Part shown: in pieces, positions 18,112 to 30,203 of the stretch
How the letters are laid out: every line of letters starts with the position of its first letter
How positions within the stretch are numbered: position 1 is the first letter of the stretch
Source: Gammaproteobacteria bacterium
GTDB lineage: Bacteria > Pseudomonadota > Gammaproteobacteria > Pseudomonadales > Pseudohongiellaceae
Length of the DNA stretch: 64,000 bases
Reading direction: 5' to 3'
Assembly: GCA_030828385.1 (NCBI GenBank)
Contig: JAURCS010000005.1
Span: 1-64,000 of the forward strand
Program-made: the position numbers and the translations under genes
The notes under the pieces: model-generated
Database searches by the model: none
The model's input: the letters and a program-made list of their open reading frames with translations, nothing else
What the model was told of the DNA's origin: nothing

Positions 18112-21100
18112 ATGAAAGACCTGTTAGGTTTATTGAAGTCACAGACACAGATAGAAGACTTTGATTCAATTCGTATTGGATTGGCATCGCCACAACTGAT
18201 TCGTTCGTGGTCATTCGGGGAAGTAAAAAAACCCGAAACCATCAACTACCGCACATTCAAGCCGGAGCGCGATGGTCTGTTCTGTGCCAAAATTTTTGGC
18301 CCGGTAAAAGACTATGAGTGTCTTTGTGGCAAATACAAGCGTCTGAAGCACAGGGGGGTTATCTGTGAAAAATGTGGCGTTGAAGTTGCCCTGAGTAAAG
18401 TGCGCCGTGACAGAATGGGCCATATTGAACTGGCCAGTCCGGTAGCGCATATCTGGTTCCTTAAATCACTGCCTTCGCGTATTGGTTTATTGCTGGATAT
18501 GACTTTGCGTGATATTGAGCGCGTGCTTTATTTTGAATCCTTTGTCGTTATCGACCCGGGTATGACTACCCTGGAAAAAGGTCAGTTGCTTTCTGACGAG
18601 CAGTATTACGAAGCGCTGGAAGAATTTGGCGATGACTTCGAAGCCAAGATGGGTGCTGAAGCAGTTCAGGATCTTATGGCTGATATGGACGTAAATGAAG
18701 AAGCCAACAGACTGCGGGAAGAAATTCCCCAGACTAACTCAGAAACCAAGCTGAAAAAATTATCCAAGCGTCTGAAGCTGCTTGATGGCTTTGTGAATTC
18801 AGGCAATAAGCCCGAGTGGATGGTGCTGAACGTTCTGCCAGTATTGCCGCCGGATCTGCGACCACTGGTCCCTCTGGACGGCGGTCGTTTTGCGACTTCT
18901 GACCTTAATGATTTGTACCGAAGGGTTATTAATCGTAACAATCGACTAAAAAGACTTCTTGATTTGAATGCGCCGGATATCATCGTACGCAACGAAAAGC
19001 GTATGTTGCAGGAGTCTGTCGACGCACTGTTGGATAACGGCCGTCGTGGTCGAGCTATTACTGGTTCCAACAAGCGTCCTCTGAAATCTCTTGCTGACAT
19101 GATCAAGGGCAAGCAGGGTCGTTTCCGTCAAAACCTGCTGGGTAAGCGTGTCGACTACTCCGGACGTTCCGTGATTGTGGTAGGACCAACCTTGAGATTG
19201 CATCAGGCAGGTCTTCCGAAGAAGATGGCGCTGGAATTATTCAAGCCGTTCATTCTTGGCAAACTGATTCTGCGCGGTGTGGCAACGACTATTAAAGCTG
19301 CCAAGAAAATGGTTGAAAAAGAGACGGCAGAAGTATGGGATATTCTCGCTGAAGTCATTCGTGAGCATCCTATTCTGCTCAACCGTGCACCTACTTTGCA
19401 TAGACTCGGTATCCAGGCTTTTGAACCGGTACTGATTGAAGGTAAGGCAATTCAGTTGCATCCGCTGGTCTGTGCGGCCTATAACGCTGACTTTGATGGT
19501 GACCAGATGGCTGTTCATGTGCCTCTGACCCTGGAAGCCCAGTTGGAAGCCCGCTCGCTGATGATGTCAACCAACAATATTCTTTCGCCAGCATCCGGTG
19601 AGCCGATTATTGTTCCATCCCAGGACGTAGTACTGGGTTTGTACTACATGACCCGTGAGCGCGTTAATGCGGCTGGTGAAGGCATGACATTTGCCAACGT
19701 GGATGAAGTAGTCAAGGCCTTCAGCACCAAGGCTGTTCATCTACAGGCTCGAATCAAGGTACGCCTGACGGAAGTCATGTTTGATGAAAATCGCGAAAAA
19801 ATAGAAACTACCAGTATCGTTGAATCTACGGTTGGTCGTGTCATCCTGTTCAGCATCGTTCCTGCTGGTCTGCCATTCAGCATGGTTAACCAGAAGATGT
19901 CCAAGAAACAGATCTCCCACATTATCAATATGTGTTATCGAAATGTTGGTCTGAAAGAGACTGTTATTTTCGCTGACCAGTTGATGTACATGGGTTATCG
20001 CTACTCTACCTGGTCCGGCTCTTCTATTGGCGTAAATGATTTCGTCATTCCAGATGCCAAAGCCACTTTGATTGCCGAAGCTGAAACGGAAGTTGCTGAA
20101 ATTGAATCGCAGTTTGCTTCAGGTCTGGTAACCCAGGGCGAGAAATACAACAAGGTGATTGATATCTGGTCGCGTGCTAATGACCAGGTTGCCAAATCCA
20201 TGATGGACGGCTTGTCTTCTGAAAAAGTCACCAACCGCGATGGCGAAGAAGTAGATCAGGAGTCTTTCAACTCGGTCTATGTGTATTCGGATTCCGGTGC
20301 CAGGGGCTCCCCCGCACAGATTCGCCAGTTGGCAGGTATGCGTGGTCTTATGGCAAAACCTGACGGCTCAATTATTGAAACACCTATCACGGCAAACTTC
20401 CGTGAAGGTCTGAACGTATTGCAGTACTTTATTTCTACTCATGGTGCTCGAAAAGGTCTTGCTGATACTGCGTTGAAGACAGCAAACTCCGGATACCTGA
20501 CCAGACGACTGGTAGACATCAGTCAGGATCTGGTAGTAAAAGAAGAAGACTGTGGAACTGAGTCAGGTCTGACCATGACTCCAGTCATCGAAGGCGGCGA
20601 TATTATTGCACCGCTGGGCGAGCTTGTTCTCGGACGGGTTCTGGCCAGAGATGCTCTCGATGGTGATGGCGTAACAGTTATTGAAGCCGGCGCCCTGATC
20701 GATGAAAAACTGGTAGAAATTCTGGAAACCAACGGCGTTGATGAAGTTATTGCGCGTTCACCTATTACCTGTGAAGCCCATGCCGGTATTTGCCGTAAGT
20801 GTTACGGCCGAGATCTGGCTCGAGGTCATCTGACCAATATTGGTGAGGCAGTTGGCGTTGTAGCAGCACAGTCAATCGGTGAGCCAGGTACACAGCTGAC
20901 CATGCGTACTTTCCATATCGGTGGTGCGGCATCACGTGCTACTGCATCTGACAATGTTCAGGTTAAAACCGATGGCACCATTCATCTGTACAATATGAAA
21001 ACCGTGCAGCGTGTCAGTGGTCAGTTAGTGGTAGTTTCCCGTTCTGGTGAATTGATTGTTAATGACACCAACGGCCGTGAGAAAGAGCGTTATAAACTAC

Positions 21101-22356
21101 CTTATGGTGCTGTCATTAATGGTACGGACCGCTCTGAGGTCAAGGTTGGCGACATAGTTGCTACCTGGGATCCCCATACTCATCCGATCGTTGTGGAAGT
21201 TGACGGTAAGGTTCGCTTTGAGGCAATGGAAGAAGGTCTGTGTGTGAAACGTCAGACTGATGAAATTACCGGTTTGACCAATATCACGGTAATGGATCCT
21301 TCCGAGCGTCCATCCGGTGGTAAAGAGCTTCGACCTGCGATTACTCTGGTTGATAGCAAAGGCAAGGAATTCAATCTGCCAGGTACTAATGTGCCTGCTC
21401 ATTACTTCCTGCCTTCGAAAGCGATCGTTGGTGTGGAAAACGGCGCTGACGTAAGTATTGGTGATGTAATTGCCCGTATTCCACAGGAAGGGTCTAAAAC
21501 TCGTGATATCACGGGTGGTCTGCCCCGTGTTGCCGACCTGTTTGAAGCACGTAAACCGAAAGAGCCGGCAATCCTGGCAGAAATTTCCGGTACCGTAAGC
21601 TTCGGCAAGGAAACCAAAGGCAAGCGTCGATTGGTAATTACACCAGCTGATGGTGTGAATCCGATTGATGGCAGTGATCACTATGAAGTTCTCATTCCTA
21701 AATGGCGTCAGATGACCGTGTTTGAAGGTGAGTATGTTGAAAAAGGTGAGGTTGTATCTGATGGACCGCCAAATCCACACGACATTCTGCGCTTGAAAGG
21801 GGTTGAAGCCCTGGCACGGTTTATTGTGAACGAAGTACAGGATGTATATCGACTGCAGGGTGTCCGTATTAATGACAAGCACATTGAAGTCATTGTTCGT
21901 CAGATGCTGAGAAAAGCCGAGATCCAGCAGATGGGTGATTCCAGCTTCATTAAAGGCGAGCAGGTTGAGTACATTCGTGTGCTCCGCGAAAATGAGCGTC
22001 TGGTTGAAGAAGAGAAAGAAGTTGCCAAATATGAGCGTGTTTTACTGGGTATTACAAAAGCGTCTCTGGCCACTGAATCCTTCATTTCTGCTGCCTCATT
22101 CCAGGAAACTACGCGCGTACTAACAGAGGCTGCGGTCACTGGTAAGCGTGATTACTTGCAGGGTCTGAAAGAAAATGTTGTTGTTGGTCGTTTGATTCCT
22201 GCGGGTACCGGACTTTCCTATCATGCGAACAGAAAGCGAATTGCTGATGCGCGTTTGAATGAAGACACGGTCTCTGCCAGTGAAGTGGAAGCGGCCTTGA
22301 GTGAAGCATTGGCTGAATCAGAAAGTGCAGCTGCTGCGGAAGCTGGAGAGGATTGA
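18112..22356 (+). CDS. rpoC: DNA-directed RNA polymerase subunit beta-prime
   Basis: Catalytic subunit of RNA polymerase, 1414 residues. The N-terminal zinc site is intact (C70, C72, C85, C88). The active-site motif [12 protein letters not shown] lies near residue 458-469. The second zinc cluster is present at [11 protein letters not shown], and the trigger-loop region reads [31 protein letters not shown] ribosome site precedes the ATG. The gene is followed by a copy of the dispersed repeat and then by the rpsL promoter. Confidence 0.99.
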   Translation: MKDLLGLLKSQTQIEDFDSIRIGLASPQLIRSWSFGEVKKPETINYRTFKPERDGLFCAKIFGPVKDYECLCGKYKRLKHRGVICEKCGVEVALSKVRRDRMGHIELASPVAHIWFLKSLPSRIGLLLDMTLRDIERVLYFESFVVIDPGMTTLEKGQLLSDEQYYEALEEFGDDFEAKMGAEAVQDLMADMDVNEEANRLREEIPQTNSETKLKKLSKRLKLLDGFVNSGNKPEWMVLNVLPVLPPDLRPLVPLDGGRFATSDLNDLYRRVINRNNRLKRLLDLNAPDIIVRNEKRMLQESVDALLDNGRRGRAITGSNKRPLKSLADMIKGKQGRFRQNLLGKRVDYSGRSVIVVGPTLRLHQAGLPKKMALELFKPFILGKLILRGVATTIKAAKKMVEKETAEVWDILAEVIREHPILLNRAPTLHRLGIQAFEPVLIEGKAIQLHPLVCAAYNADFDGDQMAVHVPLTLEAQLEARSLMMSTNNILSPASGEPIIVPSQDVVLGLYYMTRERVNAAGEGMTFANVDEVVKAFSTKAVHLQARIKVRLTEVMFDENREKIETTSIVESTVGRVILFSIVPAGLPFSMVNQKMSKKQISHIINMCYRNVGLKETVIFADQLMYMGYRYSTWSGSSIGVNDFVIPDAKATLIAEAETEVAEIESQFASGLVTQGEKYNKVIDIWSRANDQVAKSMMDGLSSEKVTNRDGEEVDQESFNSVYVYSDSGARGSPAQIRQLAGMRGLMAKPDGSIIETPITANFREGLNVLQYFISTHGARKGLADTALKTANSGYLTRRLVDISQDLVVKEEDCGTESGLTMTPVIEGGDIIAPLGELVLGRVLARDALDGDGVTVIEAGALIDEKLVEILETNGVDEVIARSPITCEAHAGICRKCYGRDLARGHLTNIGEAVGVVAAQSIGEPGTQLTMRTFHIGGAASRATASDNVQVKTDGTIHLYNMKTVQRVSGQLVVVSRSGELIVNDTNGREKERYKLPYGAVINGTDRSEVKVGDIVATWDPHTHPIVVEVDGKVRFEAMEEGLCVKRQTDEITGLTNITVMDPSERPSGGKELRPAITLVDSKGKEFNLPGTNVPAHYFLPSKAIVGVENGADVSIGDVIARIPQEGSKTRDITGGLPRVADLFEARKPKEPAILAEISGTVSFGKETKGKRRLVITPADGVNPIDGSDHYEVLIPKWRQMTVFEGEYVEKGEVVSDGPPNPHDILRLKGVEALARFIVNEVQDVYRLQGVRINDKHIEVIVRQMLRKAEIQQMGDSSFIKGEQVEYIRVLRENERLVEEEKEVAKYERVLLGITKASLATESFISAASFQETTRVLTEAAVTGKRDYLQGLKENVVVGRLIPAGTGLSYHANRKRIADARLNEDTVSASEVEAALSEALAESESAAAAEAGED

Positions 22357-22360
22357 GCCG

Positions 22361-22425
22361 GTCGCAAGTCGCTGGTCACAAGTCTCAAGCAAAGCGCTTT
22401 GGGCTTGGAACTTGAGACTTGTGAC
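22361..22425. repeat. Dispersed intergenic repeat, copy B, with long dyad
   Basis: Starts GTCGCAAGTCGC. GTCACAAGTCTCAAG (22375-22389) and its exact reverse complement CTTGAGACTTGTGAC (22411-22425) then form a 15-bp stem. The loop contains the 12-bp palindrome CAAAGCGCTTTG (22390-22401). It lies between rpoC and the rpsL promoter, with no T-run. Confidence 0.8.
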
Positions 22426-22434
22426 TAGTATAAG

Positions 22435-22463
22435 TTGACTAGGTGAGGCGTGATCATTACAAT
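22435..22463 (+). promoter_or_regulatory. Sigma-70 promoter for the str operon
   Basis: TTGACT (22435-22440), 17-bp spacer, TACAAT (22458-22463) and a GC-rich discriminator CGCGCC. It begins 9 bp after the repeat dyad and 65 bp before the rpsL start. Confidence 0.8.
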
Positions 22464-22504
22464 CGCGCCTCTTTGAAAAATAACGAAGAATTTCGGAGCA
22501 TTAA

Positions 22505-22876
22505 ATGGCGACTGTTAACCAACTGGTTCGCAAGCCCAGGAAAAACAAGCACGAGAAGAGTGACGTACCAGCGCTGCAGGGTTGCCCGCAACGTCGTGGT
22601 GTCTGCACACGTGTCTACACAACTACTCCCAAGAAACCAAACTCTGCTTTGCGTAAAGTCTGCCGTGTGCGTCTTACCAATGGCTTTGAAGTAACTTCTT
22701 ATATTGGTGGAGAAGGACATAACTTGCAGGAACACTCTGTAATCCTGATCAGGGGTGGAAGGGTAAAAGACTTGCCAGGTGTGCGTTATCACACAGTACG
22801 TGGCTCTCTGGATACTTCCGGTGTAGCTGATCGTAAACAGGGTCGTTCCAAGTACGGAACCAAACGACCTAAATAA
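22505..22876 (+). CDS. rpsL: 30S ribosomal protein S12
   Basis: Decoding-centre protein, 123 residues. The streptomycin-resistance positions look wild type ([13 protein letters not shown] and [14 protein letters not shown] lysines present). It is the first gene of the str operon under the promoter at 22435. rpsG follows after 82 bp. The ribosome site is CGGAG. Confidence 0.98.
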   Translation: MATVNQLVRKPRKNKHEKSDVPALQGCPQRRGVCTRVYTTTPKKPNSALRKVCRVRLTNGFEVTSYIGGEGHNLQEHSVILIRGGRVKDLPGVRYHTVRGSLDTSGVADRKQGRSKYGTKRPK

Positions 22877-22946
22877 ATTTAATCCCTATCAATTCCAGTA
22901 AGGCCGGATTCTGGAAGCAAAGCTTCATTATTCCGGGTGAGCCTGA

Positions 22947-23429
<483 letters not shown>

Positions 23430-23472
23430 GTACCCGAGTTTATCCATAACCTGAGTTATTGAGGGTTTCACT

Positions 23473-25569
23473 GTGGCCAGAAAAACGCCCCTAAACCGCT
23501 ATCGCAATATAGGGATCTGTGCCCACGTGGACGCTGGAAAAACTACTACAACCGAACGCGTTCTTTTTTATACCGGTATTTCACACAAGATTGGTGAAGT
23601 ACATGACGGTGCTGCCGTGATGGACTGGATGGAGCAGGAGCAGGAGCGAGGTATTACTATTACCTCGGCTGCAACCACCTGTTTCTGGAATGGCATGGAT
23701 AACCAGTTCGATGATCATCGAATTAATATCATTGATACCCCCGGACACGTTGACTTTACCATTGAGGTAGAGCGTTCCCTGCGAGTGCTTGACGGTGCCG
23801 TCGTGGTGTTGTGCGCCAGTTCAGGTGTGCAACCGCAGACTGAGACAGTTTGGCGCCAGGCTAATCGTTATGAAGTGCCGCGCATGGTTTTTGTCAACAA
23901 GATGGATCGTGCCGGCGCAGATTTCCTGAAAGTTGTAGAGCAGATGAAAGAGCGTCTGGGTGCGAACCCGGTTCCCATTCAACTTGCTATTGGTGCTGAA
24001 GATCATTTCAAGGGTGTCATTGACCTGATTAAAATGAAGCGCATCATCTGGAATGAAGCTGATCAGGGTACTACCTTTGAGTACGATGAAATTCCGGAAG
24101 ATATGAAGGAAGAATGCGAAAAGTGGCGTTCAAACCTCATCGAAGCCGCAGCAGAAGCCAATGAAGAACTGATGAATAAGTACCTTGAAGGCGAAGAGCT
24201 GAGCGAGGAAGAAATCAAGCAAGGTCTTCGTTTGCGCACCCTGGCTAATGAGATAGTGCCAACACTGTGCGGCTCTGCTTTCAAGAACAAGGGGGTGCAG
24301 GCAATGCTGGATGCAGTTATTGAATTCATGCCTGCACCAATTGAAGTAAAGGCTATTGAAGGCGTGTTGGAAGATGGTGAGACAATTGCCACCCGGGAAG
24401 CCGATGATTCTGCACCTTTTGCTGCTCTGGCCTTTAAAATTGCTACTGACCCGTTTGTTGGAACATTGACCTTTTTCCGTGTCTATTCAGGTACCTTGAA
24501 TTCCGGCGATACTATTTATAACCCTTTGAAATCCAAGAAAGAGCGCGTTGGCCGAATGGTGCAAATGCATTCCAACTCCCGTGAGGAAATCAAGGAAGTG
24601 CTGGCGGGGGATATTGCGGCCGCTATTGGTCTGAAAGATGTTACTACCGGTGAGACTCTCTGCAGTATTGATGATGTCATCACTCTGGAGAAAATGGATT
24701 TTCCCGAACCGGTAATCTCTGTTGCTGTGGAGCCTAAAACCAAGGCTGACCAGGAAAAAATGGGTATTGCACTGGGCAAACTTGCTCAGGAAGATCCATC
24801 CTTCCGGGTAGAAACTGACGAAGAGTCCGGGCAGACCATTATTTCCGGTATGGGTGAGCTTCACCTGGACGTCCTGGTTGATCGTATGCGTCGTGAATTC
24901 AATGTGGAAGCGAACATCGGTAAACCACAAGTGGCGTACCGCGAAACCATTCGTAAAACTGTTGAAATTGAGGGTAAGCATGTCAAGCAGTCCGGTGGAC
25001 GCGGCCAGTACGGCCATGTCTGGTTACGTCTGGAGCCATTGCCAGCAGACTCGGAATACCAGTTTGTTAATGAGATTGTTGGCGGCACTATTCCCAAGGA
25101 ATATATTCCTGCGGTAGACAAGGGTGTTCAGGAGCAGATGCAAAATGGCTGTCTGGCAGGTTATCCGCTACTGGCAATGAAAGTTACGCTTTATGATGGC
25201 TCTTTCCACGACGTGGATTCCAGTGAGATGGCGTTTAAAATTGCCGGCTCCATGGCTTTGAAAAAAGGTGCCGTGGCAGCCGATGCCGCACTTTTGGAGC
25301 CGGTTATGAAAGTAGAGGTAGTCACACCTGAGGATTATATGGGCGACGTTATGGGTGATCTGAACCGTCGCCGTGGCATTGTTCAGGGTATGGAAGACAG
25401 TGCTTCTGGCAAGATAATCAATGCGGAAGTGCCTTTGGCAGAGATGTTTGGCTATTCAACTGATCTGCGCTCTGCCACCCAGGGACGTGCCACTTATACA
25501 ATGGAATTCAATAAATACGCTGAAGTGCCTGCTGCAATCGCCAATTTGATTATCGAAAAAGGGGCTTAA
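23473..25569 (+). CDS. fusA: Elongation factor G
   Basis: GTPase that drives ribosomal translocation and, with RRF, recycling. The 698-residue product has [22 protein letters not shown] and [10 protein letters not shown] in the G-domain and the usual domains II-V. It starts with GTG, supported by GAGGG 7 nt upstream. In most gammaproteobacteria tufA follows directly. Here only 238 bp of intergenic sequence with the S10 promoter separate fusA from rpsJ. The C-terminus ends [10 protein letters not shown]. Confidence 0.98.
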   Translation: MARKTPLNRYRNIGICAHVDAGKTTTTERVLFYTGISHKIGEVHDGAAVMDWMEQEQERGITITSAATTCFWNGMDNQFDDHRINIIDTPGHVDFTIEVERSLRVLDGAVVVLCASSGVQPQTETVWRQANRYEVPRMVFVNKMDRAGADFLKVVEQMKERLGANPVPIQLAIGAEDHFKGVIDLIKMKRIIWNEADQGTTFEYDEIPEDMKEECEKWRSNLIEAAAEANEELMNKYLEGEELSEEEIKQGLRLRTLANEIVPTLCGSAFKNKGVQAMLDAVIEFMPAPIEVKAIEGVLEDGETIATREADDSAPFAALAFKIATDPFVGTLTFFRVYSGTLNSGDTIYNPLKSKKERVGRMVQMHSNSREEIKEVLAGDIAAAIGLKDVTTGETLCSIDDVITLEKMDFPEPVISVAVEPKTKADQEKMGIALGKLAQEDPSFRVETDEESGQTIISGMGELHLDVLVDRMRREFNVEANIGKPQVAYRETIRKTVEIEGKHVKQSGGRGQYGHVWLRLEPLPADSEYQFVNEIVGGTIPKEYIPAVDKGVQEQMQNGCLAGYPLLAMKVTLYDGSFHDVDSSEMAFKIAGSMALKKGAVAADAALLEPVMKVEVVTPEDYMGDVMGDLNRRRGIVQGMEDSASGKIINAEVPLAEMFGYSTDLRSATQGRATYTMEFNKYAEVPAAIANLIIEKGA

Positions 25570-25682
25570 ATCCGGAAACGGACAGCAAAACCAGCAATTA
25601 CTGCCGGATATGAGTGTAAATCCGGGAAAAAGTGCAGGGAAAATTAACCCCCCTCTTTTTTAGAAAATAACTGTGTAAAGCC

Positions 25683-25711
25683 TTGACTAAAAAAGGCCCC
25701 GCACGTAAAAT
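25683..25711 (+). promoter_or_regulatory. Sigma-70 promoter for the S10 operon
   Basis: TTGACT (25683-25688), exact 17-bp spacer and TAAAAT (25706-25711), then TTGCGCTC. It lies about 97 bp before rpsJ and gives the S10 operon its own start independent of fusA. Confidence 0.85.
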
Positions 25712-25726
25712 TTGCGCTCTTTTTTC

Positions 25727-25761
25727 GCGGTGAAATCAATTTTATTGGTTTCACCGCTTTT
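25727..25761 (+). promoter_or_regulatory. Strong hairpin in the S10 leader, candidate attenuator
   Basis: GCGGTGAAATCAAT pairs with ATTGGTTTCACCGC over 14 bp (one G-U) with a TTT loop and is followed by TTTT. It begins about 10 nt after the predicted transcription start. It has the shape of an intrinsic terminator, so premature termination of the S10 transcript, or its control, is likely. In E. coli L4 controls the S10 leader by attenuation. Confidence 0.7.
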
Positions 25762-25807
25762 ACAATGTTCTTTAACAACTTTATTGACGTCGGGAGATGT
25801 TGGTCGT

Positions 25808-26128
25808 ATGCAGAACCAGCGAATCAGAATTAGGCTAAAGGCTTTTGATCACCGTTTAATTGATCAGTCCACTCAGGAGCTGGTAAATACGGCAAAACGA
25901 ACTGGTGCTTATGTTAGAGGACCCATTCCTCTGCCAACCAGAAAAGAGCGATATACAATTCTTATCTCTCCTCATGTCAATAAAGATGCGCGTGACCAGT
26001 ACGAGGTTCGTACTCACAAGCGCCTGTTAGATATCGTAGAGCCAACTGAGAAATTTGTTGAAGCGCTGATGCAGTTAAATCTTGCTGCCGGTGTTGAAGT
26101 ACAAATCAGTCTTGGTAAGAACGAGTAA
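25808..26128 (+). CDS. rpsJ: 30S ribosomal protein S10
   Basis: 30S head protein that also acts as NusE in antitermination and binds the NusG KOW domain. The start at 25808 gives 106 residues beginning [19 protein letters not shown]. Upstream in-frame starts fall in the leader hairpin and are rejected. The product has the typical [21 protein letters not shown] loop. GGGAGATG supplies the ribosome site. A 175-bp gap separates it from rplC. Confidence 0.97.
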   Translation: MQNQRIRIRLKAFDHRLIDQSTQELVNTAKRTGAYVRGPIPLPTRKERYTILISPHVNKDARDQYEVRTHKRLLDIVEPTEKFVEALMQLNLAAGVEVQISLGKNE

Positions 26129-26303
26129 AAGATTTTTTTAAAGGTATTTGAAGGTAATTTGTAAGTGTCTGCAGCCAAATCTGCTGGCACTTTAAATACT
26201 TAAACAGCTGCCAGGTTTCTTTGAGCAGGGCAGTACACATAACATGGTGTGATGCGTAAGCAGCCATAGTGGGTTTCAGCCCCATACACGATGAGGTTTT
26301 AAA

Positions 26304-26960
26304 ATGTCGATTGGCTTAGTCGGTCGGAAAAGCGGTATGACCCGTCTTTTCACCGAATCCGGGTCCTCTATACCCGTAACAGTTGTTGAAATTCTGCCCA
26401 ACAGGGTTACTCAGGTGAAAACCGTTGAGTCTGATGGTTACAGTGCTGTTCAGGTGACTACCGGATTTGTAAAAGGATCCCATGTCTCTAAATCTGAAGC
26501 TGGCCATTTTTCCAAGGCCGGAACCGAAGCTGGCCGTGGTCTTTGGGAGTTTCGTGCCGAACAGGAAGACTTTGGTGAGCAGGAAGTTGCTCCCGGTTCC
26601 GAATTCACTGTAGAAAGATTTGCTGAAGGGCAAATGGTGGATGTAACCGGCACCTCAAAAGGTAAGGGTTTTCAGGGTGTAATCAAGCGTTACAATTTCC
26701 GTATGCAGGATGCCACTCACGGTAACTCACTGTCTCATCGTGCTCCCGGTTCCATTGGACAATGCCAGACTCCAGGTCGTGTTTGGAAAGGTAAGAAGAT
26801 GGCAGGCCAGATGGGCAATGTCAGAGTTACCACCCAGGGACTTCAGGTAGTAAAAGTAGATACTGAAAACAATCTGATTCTTATAAAAGGTGCTGTTCCA
26901 GGTGCCACCGGGTCAGATGTAATTATTTCACCAGCCGTTAAATCGTCTTCCAAGGGGTAA
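26304..26960 (+). CDS. rplC: 50S ribosomal protein L3
   Basis: Early-assembly 50S protein near the peptidyl transferase centre. The 218-residue product shows [14 protein letters not shown] and the [17 protein letters not shown] and [16 protein letters not shown] core. The glutamine in [12 protein letters not shown] is the residue methylated by PrmB in E. coli. The ribosome site is GAGG. It is four bases from rplD. Confidence 0.97.
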   Translation: MSIGLVGRKSGMTRLFTESGSSIPVTVVEILPNRVTQVKTVESDGYSAVQVTTGFVKGSHVSKSEAGHFSKAGTEAGRGLWEFRAEQEDFGEQEVAPGSEFTVERFAEGQMVDVTGTSKGKGFQGVIKRYNFRMQDATHGNSLSHRAPGSIGQCQTPGRVWKGKKMAGQMGNVRVTTQGLQVVKVDTENNLILIKGAVPGATGSDVIISPAVKSSSKG

Positions 26961-26963
26961 GCA

Positions 26964-27581
26964 ATGGACTTGAATGTTGCAGTGCCTGGTAAGAAGGCAG
27001 CAAAAACAGTTTCCGTATCTGACGATACTTTCGCCAAGGAATTCAATGAAAGCCTGGTTCACCAGGTTGTTGTTACCTACCTTGCCGGGGCGCGTCAGGG
27101 CAGCGTTAAACAGAAAACACGTTCTGAAGTCAGTGGCGGTGGTAAAAAGCCATGGCGTCAGAAAGGCACTGGCCGGGCCCGTGCCGGCACTACAAGAGGC
27201 CCGATCTGGCGCTCTGGTGGTGTTACCTTTGCTGCACGACCACAGGATCACTCCAAAAAAATCAACAAGAAAATGTATCGTGGTGCATTGCGTTGCATTC
27301 TTTCTGAACTGGTTCGTCAGGATCGTCTTCTGGTTGTTGACGATTTCAAGGTTGAGACTCATAAAACCAAAGGTCTTCTCGATAAGCTTACCGAATTTGA
27401 TTTGCAAAATGTGCTGATTGTCAGCGATGAAGTTGATCAGAATCTCTACCTGGCTGCGCGCAACCTGCATAAGGTTGATGTTCTGGAAGCTACTGGTGTT
27501 GATCCTGTAAGCCTGATTGGGTTTGAGAAGGTGCTTATCACCTTACCTGCACTCAAGAAAGTAGAGGGGATGCTGGCATGA
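26964..27581 (+). CDS. rplD: 50S ribosomal protein L4
   Basis: Lines the peptide exit tunnel and, in E. coli, autoregulates the S10 operon. The 205-residue product has the extended loop [15 protein letters not shown], the tunnel constriction, with no macrolide-resistance-type deletion evident. Its ATG is preceded by AGGGG. The last codon overlaps rplW by four bases (ATGA). Confidence 0.97.
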   Translation: MDLNVAVPGKKAAKTVSVSDDTFAKEFNESLVHQVVVTYLAGARQGSVKQKTRSEVSGGGKKPWRQKGTGRARAGTTRGPIWRSGGVTFAARPQDHSKKINKKMYRGALRCILSELVRQDRLLVVDDFKVETHKTKGLLDKLTEFDLQNVLIVSDEVDQNLYLAARNLHKVDVLEATGVDPVSLIGFEKVLITLPALKKVEGMLA

Positions 27582-27877
27582 ATCAGGAAAGAATTTTAAC
27601 CATAATTTTGGGCCCTCATGTATCAGAGAAGAGCTCAATTATTTCTGAAGATAATAATCAAGTGACATTCAGGGTGGCCGGTGATGCGACCAAGCCTGAA
27701 ATCAAGCAGGCCGTCGAAAGCCTGTTTAATGTCGAAGTTAAAGATGTCCAGGTACTGAACGTGAAGGGTAAGAGAAAGCGTACTGCACGCGGAAAAATGC
27801 GCACACGTCCAAGCTGGAAAAAAGCATACATCAGACTTGAGCAGGGTCATGAAATTGACTTTGCTGAGCTGGGTTAA
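27578..27877 (+). CDS. rplW: 50S ribosomal protein L23
   Basis: Sits at the tunnel exit and docks trigger factor and SRP. The 99-residue product begins [19 protein letters not shown] and has the [23 protein letters not shown] rRNA-binding loop. Translation is coupled to rplD by the ATGA overlap. Confidence 0.97.
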   Translation: MNQERILTIILGPHVSEKSSIISEDNNQVTFRVAGDATKPEIKQAVESLFNVEVKDVQVLNVKGKRKRTARGKMRTRPSWKKAYIRLEQGHEIDFAELG

Positions 27878-27891
27878 CAGGAGCGTAGACA

Positions 27892-28722
27892 ATGCCAGTA
27901 GTAAAATCCAAACCTACCTCCCCTGGAAGACGCTTCGTCGTTAAAGTGGTTAATCCGGAGCTGCATAAGGGAGCACCTTATGCTCCTTTGGTAGAAGCAC
28001 AATCTAAAAATGGTGGCCGAAACAATGCCGGTCGCATTACACGTCGTCATTGTGGTGGTGGGCATAAACAGAAATACCGCATCATTGATTTCAAGCGTGA
28101 CAAGGACAATATCCCGGCAATTATTGAAAGACTGGAATATGATCCTAACCGCAGTGCAAATATTGCGCTGTTGAAATATGCAGATGGTGAGCGTCGCTAC
28201 ATTATTGCACCTGGTAAAGTCAGTGTCGGTGATGAAGTTGTTTCCGGTGAAGTTACACCTATGAAGCCTGGCAATTGCCTGCCTCTGCGAAATATCCCGA
28301 TGGGTAGTACATTGCATTGCATTGAAATGAAGCCTGGCAAGGGAGCTCAGATTGCTCGTAGTGCCGGAACTTCGGTGCAGTTGGTAGCTCGTGAAGGACA
28401 ATACGCCACCTTGCGTTTGCGTTCAGGTGAGATGCGCAAAATTTTAGCTGATTGTCGTGCAGTACTGGGTGAAGTCTCCAATAGTGAGCATAGCCTTCGT
28501 TCCCTGGGTAAAGCTGGTGCCAAACGCTGGCGCGGTGTGCGTCCGACTGTTCGTGGTGTTGCCATGAACCCGGTTGATCACCCGCATGGTGGTGGTGAAG
28601 GCCGTACTTCCGGAGGCAGACATCCTGTTTCTCCATGGGGTACTCCAACCAAGGGTTACAAGACGCGCACAAACAAGCGTACAGATAAATTGATCGTTCG
28701 ACGACGTCGTGCGACCAGATAA
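27892..28722 (+). CDS. rplB: 50S ribosomal protein L2
   Basis: Highly conserved protein needed for subunit association and peptidyl transfer. The 276-residue product has [19 protein letters not shown] near the N-terminus and the C-terminal [20 protein letters not shown] motif with the histidine implicated in activity. The ribosome site is CAGGAGC. Confidence 0.98.
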   Translation: MPVVKSKPTSPGRRFVVKVVNPELHKGAPYAPLVEAQSKNGGRNNAGRITRRHCGGGHKQKYRIIDFKRDKDNIPAIIERLEYDPNRSANIALLKYADGERRYIIAPGKVSVGDEVVSGEVTPMKPGNCLPLRNIPMGSTLHCIEMKPGKGAQIARSAGTSVQLVAREGQYATLRLRSGEMRKILADCRAVLGEVSNSEHSLRSLGKAGAKRWRGVRPTVRGVAMNPVDHPHGGGEGRTSGGRHPVSPWGTPTKGYKTRTNKRTDKLIVRRRRATR

Positions 28723-28791
28723 GAATTAAATTAGAAGAATTAGTAGAAAAGTAAACAGAATGCTGATGTTAAGCATTAGAGGATATAGAAA

Positions 28792-29064
28792 GTGCCAAGA
28801 TCATTAAAAAAAGGACCATTTATTGACCTTCATCTGCTCAAGAAAGTGCAGGTTGCTCAGGACAGTAATGACAGAAGGCCGATCAAAACCTGGTCCAGAA
28901 GGTCCATGATCTCTCCGGATATGCTTGGTCTGACGATAGCCGTTCATAATGGTCGTCAACATGTACCAGTTCTTATTTCTGAGGACATGGTTGGGCACAA
29001 GCTGGGAGAATTTGTTGTCACCAGAACCTACCGGGGACATACAGCTGATAAGAAGGCGCGATAA
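28792..29064 (+). CDS. rpsS: 30S ribosomal protein S19
   Basis: 30S head protein contacting S13 and the intersubunit bridge. The 90-residue product starts at GTG ([19 protein letters not shown]) and ends [23 protein letters not shown] provides the ribosome site. A 69-bp AT-rich spacer precedes it. Confidence 0.97.
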   Translation: MPRSLKKGPFIDLHLLKKVQVAQDSNDRRPIKTWSRRSMISPDMLGLTIAVHNGRQHVPVLISEDMVGHKLGEFVVTRTYRGHTADKKAR

Positions 29065-29107
29065 AACGCAATTTATTGGTTACGAGTGACAGATTACAGA
29101 GGTAAGA

Positions 29108-29446
29108 ATGATGGAAGTTTCAGCAAAATTAACTACAGCCAGAATGTCGGCCCAAAAAGCCAGGCTGGTTGCTGATCAGATTCGTGGGAAGGGTGTTGAA
29201 GAGGCGCTTGAGCTTCTTTCCTATAGCCCAAAGAAAGCAGCTGTGCTGATCAAGAAAGTATTGAATTCAGCTATTGCCAATGCCGAACACAATGAAGGTG
29301 TCGATATTGACGAACTGAAGGTTTCCACCATTTATGTTGACGAGGCCATGACGTTAAAGCGCATTAGTCCTCGAGCAAAGGGTAGAGCTGATCGTATTTT
29401 GAAACGCTCTTGTCACATTACTGTAAAGGTTGCTGATAACAGCTAA
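29108..29446 (+). CDS. rplV: 50S ribosomal protein L22
   Basis: Lines the exit tunnel opposite L4. The 112-residue product has [20 protein letters not shown] and the hairpin [14 protein letters not shown]. Two consecutive ATG codons open the gene. The second (29111) has better spacing to GAGG and matches the family start METxAKL, so the true protein may be one residue shorter. Confidence 0.96.
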   Translation: MMEVSAKLTTARMSAQKARLVADQIRGKGVEEALELLSYSPKKAAVLIKKVLNSAIANAEHNEGVDIDELKVSTIYVDEAMTLKRISPRAKGRADRILKRSCHITVKVADNS

Positions 29447-29521
29447 CAAAGCTTTATACATGCTGGTGTAGGTAGTCTTTTTGATTGCTCGACACACTAA
29501 AGGTTAAAAAAGAGAGGATAT

Positions 29522-30190
29522 ATGGGTCAGAAAGTAAACCCGACAGGCATAAGACTGGGAATTGTCAAGAAACATACTTCAGTATGGTATGCGAGTGGCA
29601 GAGACTATGCCAAGTACTTGCTTGAGGATATGGAAGTACGTGACCTGGTGAAAAAGAAGCTGGCAGCTGCTTCAGTTTCCAGAGTTGAAATTGAGCGTCC
29701 GGCTCAGACAGCTCGCGTTACTGTATTTACCGCCAGGCCCGGTATCGTTATCGGCAAGAAAGGCGAAGACGTAGAAAAACTGCGTGCTGAATTAAACAAG
29801 AAAATGGGTGTGCCTGTGCACATCAACATTGAAGAGATTCGTAAACCGGATCTGGATGCTCAGCTGGTAGCTGATAGTGTCGCCCAGCAGCTGGAACGTC
29901 GCGTTATGTTCCGTCGTGCGATGAAGCGAGTCATGCAGAATGCAATGCGCCAGGGTGCTCAAGGCATTAAAGTGCAGGTAAGTGGACGTTTAGGGGGTGC
30001 TGAAATTGCACGTTCCGAGCGTTATCACGAAGGCCGCGTTCCTTTGCATACACTCAGGGCAGACATTGATTATGCCACCAGTGAAGCGCTGACCACTTAC
30101 GGCATTATTGGTATCAAGATCTGGATCTTCAAGGGTGAAGTTTTTGATACTTTGGAAGAAGTTGAAACAGAACCGAAAAAGAATTCTTAA
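29522..30190 (+). CDS. rpsC: 30S ribosomal protein S3
   Basis: Part of the mRNA entry channel, with S4 and S5 helicase activity. The 222-residue product starts [18 protein letters not shown] and has the KH motif [17 protein letters not shown] and [14 protein letters not shown]. The 75-bp gap upstream ends in AGAGAGGA. Confidence 0.98.
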   Translation: MGQKVNPTGIRLGIVKKHTSVWYASGRDYAKYLLEDMEVRDLVKKKLAAASVSRVEIERPAQTARVTVFTARPGIVIGKKGEDVEKLRAELNKKMGVPVHINIEEIRKPDLDAQLVADSVAQQLERRVMFRRAMKRVMQNAMRQGAQGIKVQVSGRLGGAEIARSERYHEGRVPLHTLRADIDYATSEALTTYGIIGIKIWIFKGEVFDTLEEVETEPKKNS

Positions 30191-30203
30191 GAGGTAGTTA
30201 AGG

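Noticed and set aside
21097-21882. 261-codon frame antisense to rpoC
   Set aside because: Lies entirely within rpoC; sequence reads as a low-complexity shadow with no family features.
29078-29100. GGTTACGAGTGACAGATTAC before rplV as a further copy of the dispersed repeat
   Set aside because: Too degenerate to distinguish from chance without a genome-wide profile.
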